The notes beneath the pieces were generated by a model, which saw nothing but the letters and a program-made list of their open reading frames with translations, was not told the origin of the DNA and did not search any database. Position numbers and translations under genes: made by a program. Positions 1 through 7,247 of a stretch of 11,897 bases of DNA are shown here, one piece after another. Source of the DNA: Oscillospiraceae bacterium (GTDB lineage: Bacteria > Bacillota > Clostridia > Oscillospirales > Acutalibacteraceae); the NCBI GenBank assembly GCA_021640185.1, contig JAJXDX010000030.1, positions 1-11,897 on the forward strand. The letters run 5' to 3'. Every line of letters starts with the position of its first letter. Position 1 is the first letter of the stretch.

Positions 1-1
1 G

Positions 2-460
2 TTCGGGTGCGAGCAGATGATGCAGACCTATCTGGAGCAGCTGCTGATCGACCTTGTGCGCACGGAGCAGCGCACCCATCCGGCCGGAGAGCCGGCCGCA
101 CCGTCGATCGGGCAGCGGCGCGGCGATACGCTGCTGCAAAGCGTGTGCGCCTATCTGGAGGAGCATGTGGCGGACAGCGTGACGATCGAGGATCTCTGCC
201 GCCGGTTCTGCGTCAGCAAATCGACGCTGCAAAAGCTGTTCCGCAGCCGCGTCGGCAGCGGGATCAGCCACGTATATCAGCAGCTGAAGGTCGACCGCGC
301 CAAGGCGATGATCCGCGAGAAGCAGTATAACTTCACCGAGATCGCGCAGCGGCTGGGCTACTCGTCGGTGCACTATTTTTCGCGCCATTTCAAGCAGGTG
401 GCGGGCATGACGCCGTCGGAATACGCCGCCTCGGTCAAGGCGCTGTGCGAGGAAACATAA
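2..460 (+). CDS. AraC-family transcriptional regulator, C-terminal part (5' end outside window)
   Basis: This is the C-terminal part of an AraC/XylS-type DNA-binding regulator. The frame is open from base 2 with no stop, so the gene starts before the window; the Met codons at 17 and 20 lie inside a helical linker-like stretch and are probably internal. The last ~100 residues hold the two helix-turn-helix units of the family: the first covers the segment from TIEDLCRRFCVSKSTLQKLF, the second covers FTEIAQRLGYSSVHYFSRHF, followed by the hallmark ending GMTPSEYAAS. The N-terminal effector-binding domain, which in this family is often a cupin fold for sugars or small metabolites, is not visible, so the ligand and targets cannot be named. 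The gene ends in TAA at 458-460, directly before a strong terminator, and faces the convergent permease gene. The family call is firm. Confidence 0.93.
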   Translation, partial: FGCEQMMQTYLEQLLIDLVRTEQRTHPAGEPAAPSIGQRRGDTLLQSVCAYLEEHVADSVTIEDLCRRFCVSKSTLQKLFRSRVGSGISHVYQQLKVDRAKAMIREKQYNFTEIAQRLGYSSVHYFSRHFKQVAGMTPSEYAASVKALCEET

Positions 461-463
461 AAA

Positions 464-505
464 CGGGCCGTGTGTGGGAAAACCCGCACACGGCCCGACT
501 GTTTT
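464..505. terminator. Bidirectional intrinsic terminator between convergent genes
   Basis: A 15-bp stem (464-478 with 483-497, one G·U pair on the plus strand) closes an AAAA loop. On the plus strand it is followed by ACTGTTTTTT; on the minus strand it is followed by a T-rich run (complement of AAAAA at about 459-463). It therefore ends both the AraC-type gene and the leftward permease gene, whose stop codon lies just beyond it at 506-508. Confidence 0.92.
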
Positions 506-2587
506 TTATTCCCGCTCCGCGGAGCTGACGATGGCGAAATACGCCCCGGACGTCGCCCGATAGACCAGCGCATAGAACAGGGCGAACACGGCGAAGCTGA
601 TCAGGTTCGTCAGCACGAACAGGCGGATGTTGTCCAGCCCGAACAGCAGCAGCATCCGGCGGATCATCGGGAAGGCGAAGGCCAGATGGCACCCCGCGCC
701 GATCAGCGGCAGGAAGAACACCGTCAACAGCTGCGCGTTGATGCTGCGGTGGATGTCCCGCGCGGTCATGCCGATGCGGCGCATGATGGCGAACCGCGCC
801 CGATCCTCGTACCCTTCGCAGATCTGCTTATAGTAGATGATCAGCACCGCCGCCAGAACGAACACGATGCTCAGCATACTGCCAAGGAAGAACAGCACGC
901 CGTACATCGCCAAAAAGTCGGCGCGCTGCTCGGCGCGGGAGAAGACTGGGGAGGCCGTCCACTCGATATCGCCCGCGACCTTCGTCAGATCGATCCGACC
1001 CAGCTCGTCGGCCAGCGCGATCTGCCCGTCGGTCGACAGGGCGGTATCGATGCCGTAGTACCAGCGCAGCAGCAGCGGATGCTCCTCGGTCTGCTCGTTT
1101 TTCAGCTCCAGCAGCCAGTCGATCGCGCCGGGCAGCCGGTCGACGACGACCGTGACCGTCGGGATCGTGCTGCCGACGGCCTCGCCGTTCGGCGCGAGCA
1201 CGGAGCAGACGGCACGCACGCGGCGCGTATCGGTCGGCGAAAGCCACACGGTGTCTGCGGTATAGTCGGAGCGGAACACGTCCAGCAGCACCTCGTCGTG
1301 CGCCAGATGCTCGTCCTGCCCGGTCAGCGCGTTGTAATCGGCCAACGGCAGGATGTGGACATAGGCACCGATCCCCGACGCCGAAAGATCCATCGCGACC
1401 AGATGCGCGGGATCGAGCTTGACCTCGCCCGGCTCCAAAACGGTATACAGCTCCGCACGGCGGCAGCTGAACCGGTCGGTCGGCGTGCCGCCCGCGGCCT
1501 TCACCTCGCCCTCGAACACGGCGGACAGCCGGCCGATCGCGTCATCGGACACGCCGGCAAGATCCCGCATACCGACCTCGACATCCACCTCGCGCGGGTA
1601 GCGCGCCCGCAGGCTGTCCTCCGCGCCGAAATACAGGCAGGCGGTGGAGGACAGCATGACGAGCACCATCGTAGCCAAAATACAGATCGAAGCCAGTCCC
1701 GCGCCGTTGCGCTTCATGCGGAACGCCATCGACGACACGCTGACGAAATGGTTCGCCTGATAATAGTAGCTTTTTTTCTTTTGCAGGATCCGACACAGCA
1801 CGACCGACCCGCTGACGAGCAGCAGATACGTCGCCGCGATCACCATGATCACCGCCACGAAGAACAGCGTCAGCGCCGAGATCGGGTCATCGATCGAGGT
1901 GGCCAGATAATACGCCGCGCCCAGCAGCACCGCGCCCAGCAGGCCCAGCACCCAGTTCGCGCGCGGCGGGCGCTCGCCGGTGTTCTCGCTTTTCAGCAGC
2001 GAGAGCGTGCTGCTGCGCCACAGCCGGATCAGGCTGCACAGGTACAGCAGCCCGTAGATCGTCAGATAAAGCCCGGCGGCCGACAGCAGGATCGATCCGT
2101 CCACCGACAGCATGAGCGACGTTTCGCCCTCCACGATCCACAGCAGCCACAGCTCCGCCAGCTTCGACAGCACCACGCCGAGCAGCAGCCCGGACGCGAG
2201 CGAGATGACGGCGGTGAACGCCGTTTCGCACAGCAGCAAAAACGACAGGTCGCGGCGGCTCATGCCCAAAATGTTATACAGGCCGTATTCCCGCTGCCGG
2301 CGGCGCATGAGGAACGAGTTCGTGTAGAACAAAAAGATCAGCGAGAAGATCGCGATCACGGCGCTGCCCAGCCCCAAGATCGAGGTGAGCGTCGCGCCGC
2401 CGCGCGTGCTGCGCACCAGCGGGTCGACCTGCAGAAAGCGCAGGATGTAGAAGATCGCGACCATGCCCGCGCCGGTGAGGATGAAGGGCAGATACAGCCG
2501 CCCGTTTTTGCGCATCCCGCCCGCCGCCAAACGCGCATACAGCGCCGTGCGGCCGATGGCGGTGCGCTTTTGCGTATCCATGCTCAT
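506..2587 (-). CDS. BceB-like ABC transporter permease (FtsX family), antimicrobial-peptide resistance and sensing
   Basis: This is a 693-residue membrane protein with the Bce-type permease plan. About ten membrane segments are visible (roughly residues 31-53, 68-92, 120-143, 163-187, 211-229, 237-262, 297-318, 562-585, 617-640, 655-677). Segments seven and eight are separated by a ~240-residue extracytoplasmic domain (about 319-560), the part that in BceB-type proteins recognises peptide antibiotics or their lipid II-cycle targets. FtsX-like regions lie near 85-200 and 570-680. The first codon overlaps the ATPase stop codon by 4 nt (ATGA), so the two are translationally coupled; the second Met, two codons later, is an alternative start. 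With the ATPase, kinase and regulator upstream it forms a complete detoxification module. Family knowledge says the permease also signals to the kinase. The actual antibiotic cannot be told from sequence. Confidence 0.92.
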   Translation of the reverse strand: MSMDTQKRTAIGRTALYARLAAGGMRKNGRLYLPFILTGAGMVAIFYILRFLQVDPLVRSTRGGATLTSILGLGSAVIAIFSLIFLFYTNSFLMRRRQREYGLYNILGMSRRDLSFLLLCETAFTAVISLASGLLLGVVLSKLAELWLLWIVEGETSLMLSVDGSILLSAAGLYLTIYGLLYLCSLIRLWRSSTLSLLKSENTGERPPRANWVLGLLGAVLLGAAYYLATSIDDPISALTLFFVAVIMVIAATYLLLVSGSVVLCRILQKKKSYYYQANHFVSVSSMAFRMKRNGAGLASICILATMVLVMLSSTACLYFGAEDSLRARYPREVDVEVGMRDLAGVSDDAIGRLSAVFEGEVKAAGGTPTDRFSCRRAELYTVLEPGEVKLDPAHLVAMDLSASGIGAYVHILPLADYNALTGQDEHLAHDEVLLDVFRSDYTADTVWLSPTDTRRVRAVCSVLAPNGEAVGSTIPTVTVVVDRLPGAIDWLLELKNEQTEEHPLLLRWYYGIDTALSTDGQIALADELGRIDLTKVAGDIEWTASPVFSRAEQRADFLAMYGVLFFLGSMLSIVFVLAAVLIIYYKQICEGYEDRARFAIMRRIGMTARDIHRSINAQLLTVFFLPLIGAGCHLAFAFPMIRRMLLLFGLDNIRLFVLTNLISFAVFALFYALVYRATSGAYFAIVSSAERE

Positions 2588-3348
2588 CGCCGATCACCGC
2601 CCGTGCTGAGCATCGTCAGCGTATCGCTGATCTTTTGATAGAACTGCGCGTCGGTGTCCTGCCCGCGATAAAGCTGGTGGAACACCTCGCCGTCGCGGAT
2701 GAACAGCACCCGGCCGGAACGGCTGGCCGCCTGCACGGAGTGCGTGACCATCAGGATGGTCTGCCCCGCGCGGTTGATGGAGGAGAACAGGCGCAGCAGC
2801 TCGTCCGTCGCGCGGGAATCCAGCGCGCCGGTCGGCTCGTCGGCCAAGATCATCTCCGGGCGCGTGATCAGCGCCCGGGCGACCGCCGCACGCTGCTTCT
2901 GCCCGCCGGATACCTCGTAAGGATATTTGCGCAGCAGATCCGCGATGCCCAGTTCCTCGGCGATCGGCATCAGGCGCGCGTGCATCTCCGGATACCGCTT
3001 GCCCGCCAAGACCAGCGGCAGATAGATGTTATCCTCCAGCGTGAAGGTATCCAGCAGATCGAACTCCTGGAACACGAACCCCAGATGATCGCGCCTAAAC
3101 GTCGCCAGCGCCGTATCCTTCACCTGCGACAGGTCGCGCCCGCCCAGCAGCACCTGCCCGCCCGTCGGGCGGTCGAGCGCCGCGATGATGTTGAGCAGCG
3201 TCGTTTTGCCGGAGCCGGATTCGCCCATCACGGCGACGTATTCGCCCGCCTCCACGGTGAAGTTGACGTCCCGCAGCGCCTCGACACGGTCGCCGCCCAG
3301 CCGGGCGGCATACACCTTTTTGAGGTGGCTGACTTCCAAAATGCTCAT
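2584..3348 (-). CDS. BceA-like ABC transporter ATP-binding protein
   Basis: This 254-residue ATPase should power the adjacent FtsX-like permease. All catalytic motifs are intact: Walker A GESGSGKT (42-49), Q-loop Gln94, signature VSGGQ (146-150), Walker B ILADEP (167-172) followed by TGALD, and the H-loop His203. The pattern matches the MacB/LolD/BceA class, not amino acid importers. The C-terminal extension after residue 220 resembles that of BceA-type proteins. It follows the kinase gene after a 114-nt gap that contains its own promoter and a 5' hairpin, so it can be induced separately from the regulator-kinase pair. Its stop codon overlaps the permease start. The ribosome binding site before the ATG at 3348 is only moderate (AAAGTGGGG). 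Confidence 0.94.
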   Translation of the reverse strand: MSILEVSHLKKVYAARLGGDRVEALRDVNFTVEAGEYVAVMGESGSGKTTLLNIIAALDRPTGGQVLLGGRDLSQVKDTALATFRRDHLGFVFQEFDLLDTFTLEDNIYLPLVLAGKRYPEMHARLMPIAEELGIADLLRKYPYEVSGGQKQRAAVARALITRPEMILADEPTGALDSRATDELLRLFSSINRAGQTILMVTHSVQAASRSGRVLFIRDGEVFHQLYRGQDTDAQFYQKISDTLTMLSTGGDRR

Positions 3349-3371
3349 ATGAATGCCCCACTTTCTTTCCC

Positions 3372-3390
3372 GCGGAGGGCCTTCCTCCGC
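3372..3390 (-). other. 5'-terminal mRNA hairpin ahead of the BceA-like gene
   Basis: A perfect 7-bp inverted repeat (GCGGAGG and CCTCCGC, 5-nt loop) begins about five bases after the predicted transcription start near 3395. No U-tract follows it on either strand, so it is not a terminator. A hairpin at the extreme 5' end commonly shields mRNA from degradation; that role is inferred. Confidence 0.5.
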
Positions 3391-3401
3391 CCGATGTGGA
3401 C

Positions 3402-3431
3402 ATTATAGCAAACGGCGGGGAACGAAGTCGA
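3402..3431 (-). promoter_or_regulatory. Predicted promoter of the BceAB-like transporter genes
   Basis: The minus strand has a perfect TATAAT (3402-3407) with TCGACT (4/6 to TTGACA) 18 bp upstream at 3426-3431. The start would fall near 3395, giving a ~47-nt leader. The weak -35 fits a promoter needing an activator, as expected for BceR-type control. Confidence 0.6.
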
Positions 3432-3441
3432 TCGGATCGGC

Positions 3442-3476
3442 TTACATTTCCCGCCGGAAATCTTACGTTCTTGTCA
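3442..3476 (-). promoter_or_regulatory. Candidate response-regulator operator upstream of the transporter promoter
   Basis: Read on the minus strand, TGACA-AGAA-CGTAA (3463-3476) resembles the TNACA-N4-TGTAA inverted repeat that I recall as the consensus for BceR-type regulators, with one deviation. It overlaps the stop codon of the kinase gene. Next to it lies a perfect inverted repeat ATTTCC-N4-GGAAAT (3446-3461) and an extra TGTAA half-site (3442-3446). The block sits about 11-45 bp upstream of the predicted -35, where an activator could bind. The assignment is by similarity to a remembered consensus. Confidence 0.45.
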
Positions 3477-4461
3477 CATTTTCGCGCGGGAAGGTCAGGG
3501 TCACGGTCGTGCCCTCCCCCGGCACGGAGCGCGCACCGATCCGGATCGACAGCGCGCTGCACACCCGGCGGCACAGATACAGCCCCAGCCCCGTCGCGCG
3601 GCAGTCCGCCCGGCCGTTGAGGCCGGTGTACCCCTCTTCGAAGATCCGGGGCAGATCCTCCGGCGCGATGCCGATGCCGGTATCGCCGATCGCCAAGGTG
3701 TTTTCGTCCTCCATCGCGATCGTCACGCTGCCGGACGGCGTGTATTTCAGCGCGTTCGACAACAGCTGCTCCAGCACGAACGTCAGCCACTTGTCGTCCG
3801 TCAGCACCGTGCGCCGCGGCGGCCGATAGTCCAGCCGGATCTGCCGCCCGATGAACTCCGGCGCAAAACGCCGGATCGCGCCGCGCAGCACGGTATCCAG
3901 ATCGTGCTCGCGGAACACATAGTCGGTCGAGGCCGCGCCAAGGCGCAAAAAGGCCAGCACCATATCGGCATACTGCTCGATGCGGAAAAGCTCGCCGGTC
4001 AACTGACGGGACAGCGGCGTGTCCTCGTTTTGCAGGAGCACGTGCATGGCGGCGATCGGCGTTTTGATCTGGTGCGCCCACACCGTGTAATAGTCGACCA
4101 TATTGCGGTAGCGCGCCTCGGCGGCGTGCTCCTGCTCGCTCTGCTGCCGCGTCAGCAGAAAGATCAGGCGGCGGTATTCCTCGCCCTCGACGGACTGCGC
4201 GGGCGGCAGCGCCTCGATCATGGCGGCGGTCAGCTGCTGCACGGCCGACAGCTGCCCGTACAGCCGCCGGATCTTGGCTGCGCGCACGCAAAGCAGCACG
4301 ATCCCCAGCACGAGCGACAGCAGCGCCGGATACACCGCCGTGCCGATCGGCTGGCGGTACAGCAGCAGCACCGTGCAGAACAGCACCGTCGACAGCACGC
4401 CGAACAGAAGGCCGCCGCGGCACTCGCGCAGCGTGGCGCGGATCAGGCGTTTCGTGTTCAC
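3463..4461 (-). CDS. BceS-like intramembrane-sensing histidine kinase
   Basis: This 332-residue kinase starts at GTG 4461, whose last two bases join the regulator's TGA stop in a 4-nt GTGA overlap; upstream in-frame Met codons lie inside the regulator gene and are rejected. Two membrane helices (about 16-35 and 41-59) are joined by only a few outside residues, so it has no sensor domain, the mark of intramembrane-sensing kinases that take their signal from a Bce-type transporter. The phosphoacceptor is His130 in WAHQIKTP. The ATPase domain shows the N box with Asn236 (EQLLSNALKYT), DTGIGI (260-265), the F-box RIFEEGYTG and GLGLYL (291-296). All catalytic elements are present. It should phosphorylate the regulator encoded just upstream when the permease meets its peptide. 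Confidence 0.93.
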   Translation of the reverse strand: MNTKRLIRATLRECRGGLLFGVLSTVLFCTVLLLYRQPIGTAVYPALLSLVLGIVLLCVRAAKIRRLYGQLSAVQQLTAAMIEALPPAQSVEGEEYRRLIFLLTRQQSEQEHAAEARYRNMVDYYTVWAHQIKTPIAAMHVLLQNEDTPLSRQLTGELFRIEQYADMVLAFLRLGAASTDYVFREHDLDTVLRGAIRRFAPEFIGRQIRLDYRPPRRTVLTDDKWLTFVLEQLLSNALKYTPSGSVTIAMEDENTLAIGDTGIGIAPEDLPRIFEEGYTGLNGRADCRATGLGLYLCRRVCSALSIRIGARSVPGEGTTVTLTFPRENVTRT

Positions 4462-5150
4462 CCTTCGTCCCGTCCTTCCGTCCCGATCAGATAGCCCACG
4501 CCGTGCCGCGTGGTGATGAACTGCGGCAGCCCCGCCGCATCCAGCTTTTTGCGCAGGCGGTTGACGTTGACCGTCAGCGTGTTCTCGTCGACGAAGGCGT
4601 CCGTCGCCCACAGGCGCTCCATCAGCTTTTCGCGGCTGACGATCCGCCCCTTGTTCTCCATCAGGCACAGCAGGATCCGGTATTCGTTGCGGCTGAGCGG
4701 CAGGCGCTCGCCGTTCACGGTCAGCGTCTGGTCACCGGTATCGAGGAACGCGCCGCGGTGCTCCAGCATCGGCGTCGCGCCCGGCAGGTCGTAGGCGCGG
4801 CGCAGCAGCGCCTGCACCTTGGCCATCAGCACGGACAGGTCGAAGGGCTTGGCGATGAAATCGTCCGCGCCCATGTTCATCGCCATCACGATGTTCATGT
4901 CGTCCGCCGCCGACGAGAGGAACATGATCGGCACGGTGGAGATCCGCCGCAGCTCCCGGCACCAATGATAGCCGTCGAAATACGGCAGGCCGATATCCAG
5001 CAGCACCAGATGCGGGTGCGCAGCGGCGAACTCCTCGGTCACGCGGCGCAGATCCGACGCGCACACCGCCTCCAGCCCCCAGCGCTGCGCCTGTGCGCAC
5101 ACCGCGTCGGCGATCTGCCGGTCGTCCTCCACCAAAAACAGCCGGTACAC
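4458..5150 (-). CDS. BceR-like OmpR/PhoB-family response regulator
   Basis: This ~230-residue regulator has a receiver domain (about 1-118; acidic pair Asp9-Asp10 after Glu8, phosphoacceptor Asp52 in LLDIGLP, Ser79, Lys101 in KPF) and a winged-helix DNA-binding domain (about 128-225, with LSRNEYRIL and the recognition segment NTLTVNVNRLRKKL). The phrase FDGYHWCRELR after the phosphosite is typical of the BceR group. I chose GTG 5150: the Shine-Dalgarno GGGAGG ends 7 nt before it, and the protein then begins MYRLFLVEDD like its relatives. An in-frame ATG at 5156 is the alternative but lies one base after that site. The gene overlaps the kinase by 4 nt. It is expected to activate the ATPase-permease promoter. 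Confidence 0.93.
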   Translation of the reverse strand: MYRLFLVEDDRQIADAVCAQAQRWGLEAVCASDLRRVTEEFAAAHPHLVLLDIGLPYFDGYHWCRELRRISTVPIMFLSSAADDMNIVMAMNMGADDFIAKPFDLSVLMAKVQALLRRAYDLPGATPMLEHRGAFLDTGDQTLTVNGERLPLSRNEYRILLCLMENKGRIVSREKLMERLWATDAFVDENTLTVNVNRLRKKLDAAGLPQFITTRHGVGYLIGTEGRDEG

Positions 5151-5183
5151 GGCCATCCCTCCCGTTCGCAAAGATATACCGTT

Positions 5184-5212
5184 ATTATACGGCATCGCAA
5201 AGAAAATGAAAA
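5184..5212 (-). promoter_or_regulatory. Predicted promoter of the regulator-kinase genes
   Basis: The minus strand carries a perfect TATAAT (5184-5189) and TTTTCA (5207-5212, 4/6 to consensus) with a 17-bp spacer. The start near 5177 would give a leader of about 27 nt that includes the GGGAGG ribosome binding site. CCGT-N6-ACGG (5179-5192) surrounds the -10, and TCGCAAAGA occurs twice (5166-5174 and 5195-5203); either could bind a regulator. Confidence 0.6.
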
Positions 5213-5231
5213 GCCCCTTTTTGTGCGGGGC
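5209..5231 (-). terminator. Short leftward terminator-like hairpin
   Basis: On the minus strand GCCCC (5227-5231) pairs with GGGGC (5213-5217) around a 9-nt loop and is followed by TTTTC. The stem is short. The T-run overlaps the -35 of the regulator promoter. It would stop leftward transcription entering from the rny side. Confidence 0.35.
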
Positions 5232-5257
5232 GCATCGGCCGATCCGTCTGCGGGCAT

Positions 5258-5285
5258 AAAAGTCCGGGGGCGGCCGGGCTTTTTT
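5258..5285 (+). terminator. Rightward terminator-like hairpin ahead of the rny promoter
   Basis: AAAAG, a G·U pair and CCGG (5258-5267) pair with CCGG...CTTTT (5274-5283) around GGGCGG, followed by more T (six T at 5280-5285). No rightward gene lies immediately upstream, so it probably insulates the rny promoter, whose -35 starts 11 bp later. Confidence 0.45.
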
Positions 5286-5296
5286 GACCGTTCGTA

Positions 5297-5325
5297 TTGA
5301 CAAAAAGCGTTTCGTGGTGTATGAT
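5297..5325 (+). promoter_or_regulatory. Near-consensus SigA promoter for rny
   Basis: TTGACA (5297-5302) is a perfect -35 and TATGAT (5320-5325) matches the -10 at 5/6, with an optimal 17-bp spacer. Transcription should begin near 5331-5333, leaving a leader of about 254 nt before the RNase Y start codon. Confidence 0.82.
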
Positions 5326-5331
5326 AAAAAG

Positions 5332-5585
5332 GTGCATAGAATGCGACGGATATTTGTCATTTGGGCTGTCCGCGCATCCGCCATGCGCCGCCCGGCCGTT
5401 CTGCGGCCGCCGCGCGGCAAAAGAACTGTCGCGTAACAGTTTTCAGCGGCCCCGTGGGGTTTACCGCTTTTTCGCTTTTGTCTTTCGGATATCAACGGGT
5501 CATCCGTTCGTCCTTTTCAAAACTGAAAAATCACCCATGGGGGCGCCTTCCGGAGCGAACAAAAAAACACAGGAGGTGGACCCAT
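5332..5585 (+). promoter_or_regulatory. Long hairpin-rich 5' leader of rny
   Basis: The 254-nt leader between the promoter and the RNase Y ATG contains a chain of inverted repeats. These are CGGCCG twice around TTCTG (5393-5409); AACTGT/ACAGTT (5424-5441); AGCGG-CCCC/GGGG-CCGCT followed by a T-tract (5445-5472), which looks like an intrinsic terminator; AACGG/CCGTT (5494-5508), which competes with CGGAT/ATCCG (5486-5506); and TTTTCA/TGAAAA (5514-5529). It ends in the ribosome binding site AGGAGGTGG (5571-5579). A 31-codon ORF (5341-5436) also lies in it. I do not recognise a known riboswitch class. Autoregulation of the RNase through its own leader is a reasonable inference, by analogy with other RNase genes. 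Confidence 0.5.
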
Positions 5586-7157
5586 ATGTCATTTTCTCTG
5601 CCTGTCCTGATCGCCGCCTGCGCGGGCGCGCTGATCGTGGGCGGACTGGTGGCTGCGCTGATCGCGTTCCGCGCCGGCGTACAGCACCGCAAGAAAGAAG
5701 CCGAGGCCCAGATCGGGTCGGCGGAAGCCGAGGCGGAGCGCATCGTCAAAGAGGCGCGCACCAATGCCGAGGCGGCAAAAAAAGAGTCCGTGCTGAAGGC
5801 GAAGGACGAGATCTATCGCGCCCGCAGCGAGTCGGAGCGCGAGCTCAAGGAGCGCCGCGCCGACGTGCAGCGGTCCGAGCGCCGTCTGCAGCAAAAGGAA
5901 GAAACGCTCGACCGCAAGATCGAGAACTACGAGAAAAAAGAAGAAGCGCTGGCCCAAAAGACGAAGGAAGCCGAGGCGCGCATCGCGGACATCGAGGCCT
6001 TAAAAAAGAGCCAATACGATCTGCTGGAGCGGCTGAGCGGTTTCACGCGCGAGCAGGCGAAGGAATACCTGCTCGACAACCTGTCGTCCGAGCTGGAGCA
6101 TGAAAAGGCCGTCAAATTGGCGGAGTACGAAACGCAGCTCAAGAGCGAGGCCGATCAGCGCGCCCGCGCGCTGATCTCGCACGCGATCCAGCGCGTGGCG
6201 GCCGATCAGGTGGCGGAAACGACCGTGTCGGTCGTGCCGCTGCCGAACGACGAGATGAAGGGCCGCATTATCGGCCGCGAGGGACGCAACATCCGCGCGA
6301 TCGAAACGTTGACCGGCATCGATCTGATCATCGACGACACGCCGGAGGCGATCACGCTGTCCGGTTTCGATCCCGTCCGGCGCGAGATCGCGCGCATCGC
6401 GATGGAGCGCCTGATCGCAGACGGCCGCATCCATCCCGCCCGCATCGAGGAGATGGTCAACAAGGCCCGCCGCGAGGTGGAGAACTCCATCAAGGCGGAG
6501 GGCGAGCGCGCGGTGCTCGAAACGGGGCTGCGCGGCATCAATCCGGAGATCGTGAAACTGCTCGGCCGTCTGCACTACCGCACGAGCTACGGGCAGAACG
6601 TGCTCGATCACTCGATGGAGGTGGCGTTCCTCTCCGGCATCATGGCCAGCGAGCTCGGCATCGATCCGGAGATCGCGCGCCGCGCCGGTCTGCTGCATGA
6701 TATCGGCAAGAGCGTCGATCATCAGGTGGAAGGCTCGCACATCGAGATCGGCGTGGACATCGCCCGCAAGTATAAGGAGAGCGAGGCCGTCATCCACGCG
6801 ATCCAGGCGCATCACGGCGATGTCGAGGCGAAAACCGTCGTCGCCTGTCTGGTGCAGGCCGCCGATGCGATCAGCGCCGCCCGTCCGGGCGCCCGCCGCG
6901 AAAATCTCGAGAACTACATCAAGCGGCTCGAGAAACTTGAGGAATTGGCCAACAGCTTCGACGGCGTCGAGCGCAGCTTCGCGATCCAAGCCGGCCGCGA
7001 GGTGCGCATCATCGTCCGGCCGGAAAAGGTCAACGACGATCAAATGACGATCTTGGCGCACGAGATCGCCAAAAAGATCGAGAGCAACATGGATTATCCC
7101 GGCCAGATCAAGGTCAACGTCATCCGCGAGAACCGCGCGGTCGACTACGCGAAATAA
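5586..7157 (+). CDS. rny: Ribonuclease Y (membrane-anchored endoribonuclease)
   Basis: RNase Y starts decay of most mRNAs in Firmicutes and is the membrane-anchored hub of the degradation machinery. The 523 residues match the usual ~520. In order: an N-terminal membrane helix (about 5-28), a long charged coiled coil (about 33-200, rich in E, K, A, R), a KH RNA-binding domain (about 212-280) with its GREG loop at 230-233, and an HD domain with His342, the His371-Asp372 pair in LLHDIGK, the His409-His410 pair in AHHGD and Asp427, followed by the conserved C-terminal region ending AVDYAK. The start at 5586 is set by AGGAGGTGG nine bases upstream; earlier in-frame ATGs lie in the leader. It is a single-gene unit with its own promoter and terminator. 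The recA and ymdB neighbours often seen in other Firmicutes are absent here. Confidence 0.98.
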   Translation: MSFSLPVLIAACAGALIVGGLVAALIAFRAGVQHRKKEAEAQIGSAEAEAERIVKEARTNAEAAKKESVLKAKDEIYRARSESERELKERRADVQRSERRLQQKEETLDRKIENYEKKEEALAQKTKEAEARIADIEALKKSQYDLLERLSGFTREQAKEYLLDNLSSELEHEKAVKLAEYETQLKSEADQRARALISHAIQRVAADQVAETTVSVVPLPNDEMKGRIIGREGRNIRAIETLTGIDLIIDDTPEAITLSGFDPVRREIARIAMERLIADGRIHPARIEEMVNKARREVENSIKAEGERAVLETGLRGINPEIVKLLGRLHYRTSYGQNVLDHSMEVAFLSGIMASELGIDPEIARRAGLLHDIGKSVDHQVEGSHIEIGVDIARKYKESEAVIHAIQAHHGDVEAKTVVACLVQAADAISAARPGARRENLENYIKRLEKLEELANSFDGVERSFAIQAGREVRIIVRPEKVNDDQMTILAHEIAKKIESNMDYPGQIKVNVIRENRAVDYAK

Positions 7158-7196
7158 CGCGCCCGGTAACGAAACGGAAAATAACCGGAACGAAAG

Positions 7197-7236
7197 CAGC
7201 CCTGCAGGATGTCAAACACCCTGCAGGGCTGTTTTT
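7197..7236 (+). terminator. Intrinsic terminator of rny
   Basis: A perfect 12-bp stem (CAGCCCTGCAGG at 7197-7208 with its complement at 7220-7231) has an 11-nt loop and is followed by TTTTT. It lies 40 nt after the RNase Y stop codon. The minus strand has no comparable T-run after the stem, so it acts mainly rightward. Confidence 0.93.
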
Positions 7237-7247
7237 GTATGCCGAGG

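Noticed and set aside
470..2638. Long plus-strand open frame of 722 codons opposite the permease gene
   Set aside because: It is an artefact of GC-rich codon use on the antisense strand: low-complexity R/Q/H/D-rich translation, no ribosome binding site, no recognisable domain, and it exactly shadows a clear FtsX-family gene.
6000..7061. Minus-strand open frame of 353 codons inside rny
   Set aside because: Antisense shadow of the RNase Y KH and HD regions; the translation resembles no family and the real gene on the other strand is unambiguous.
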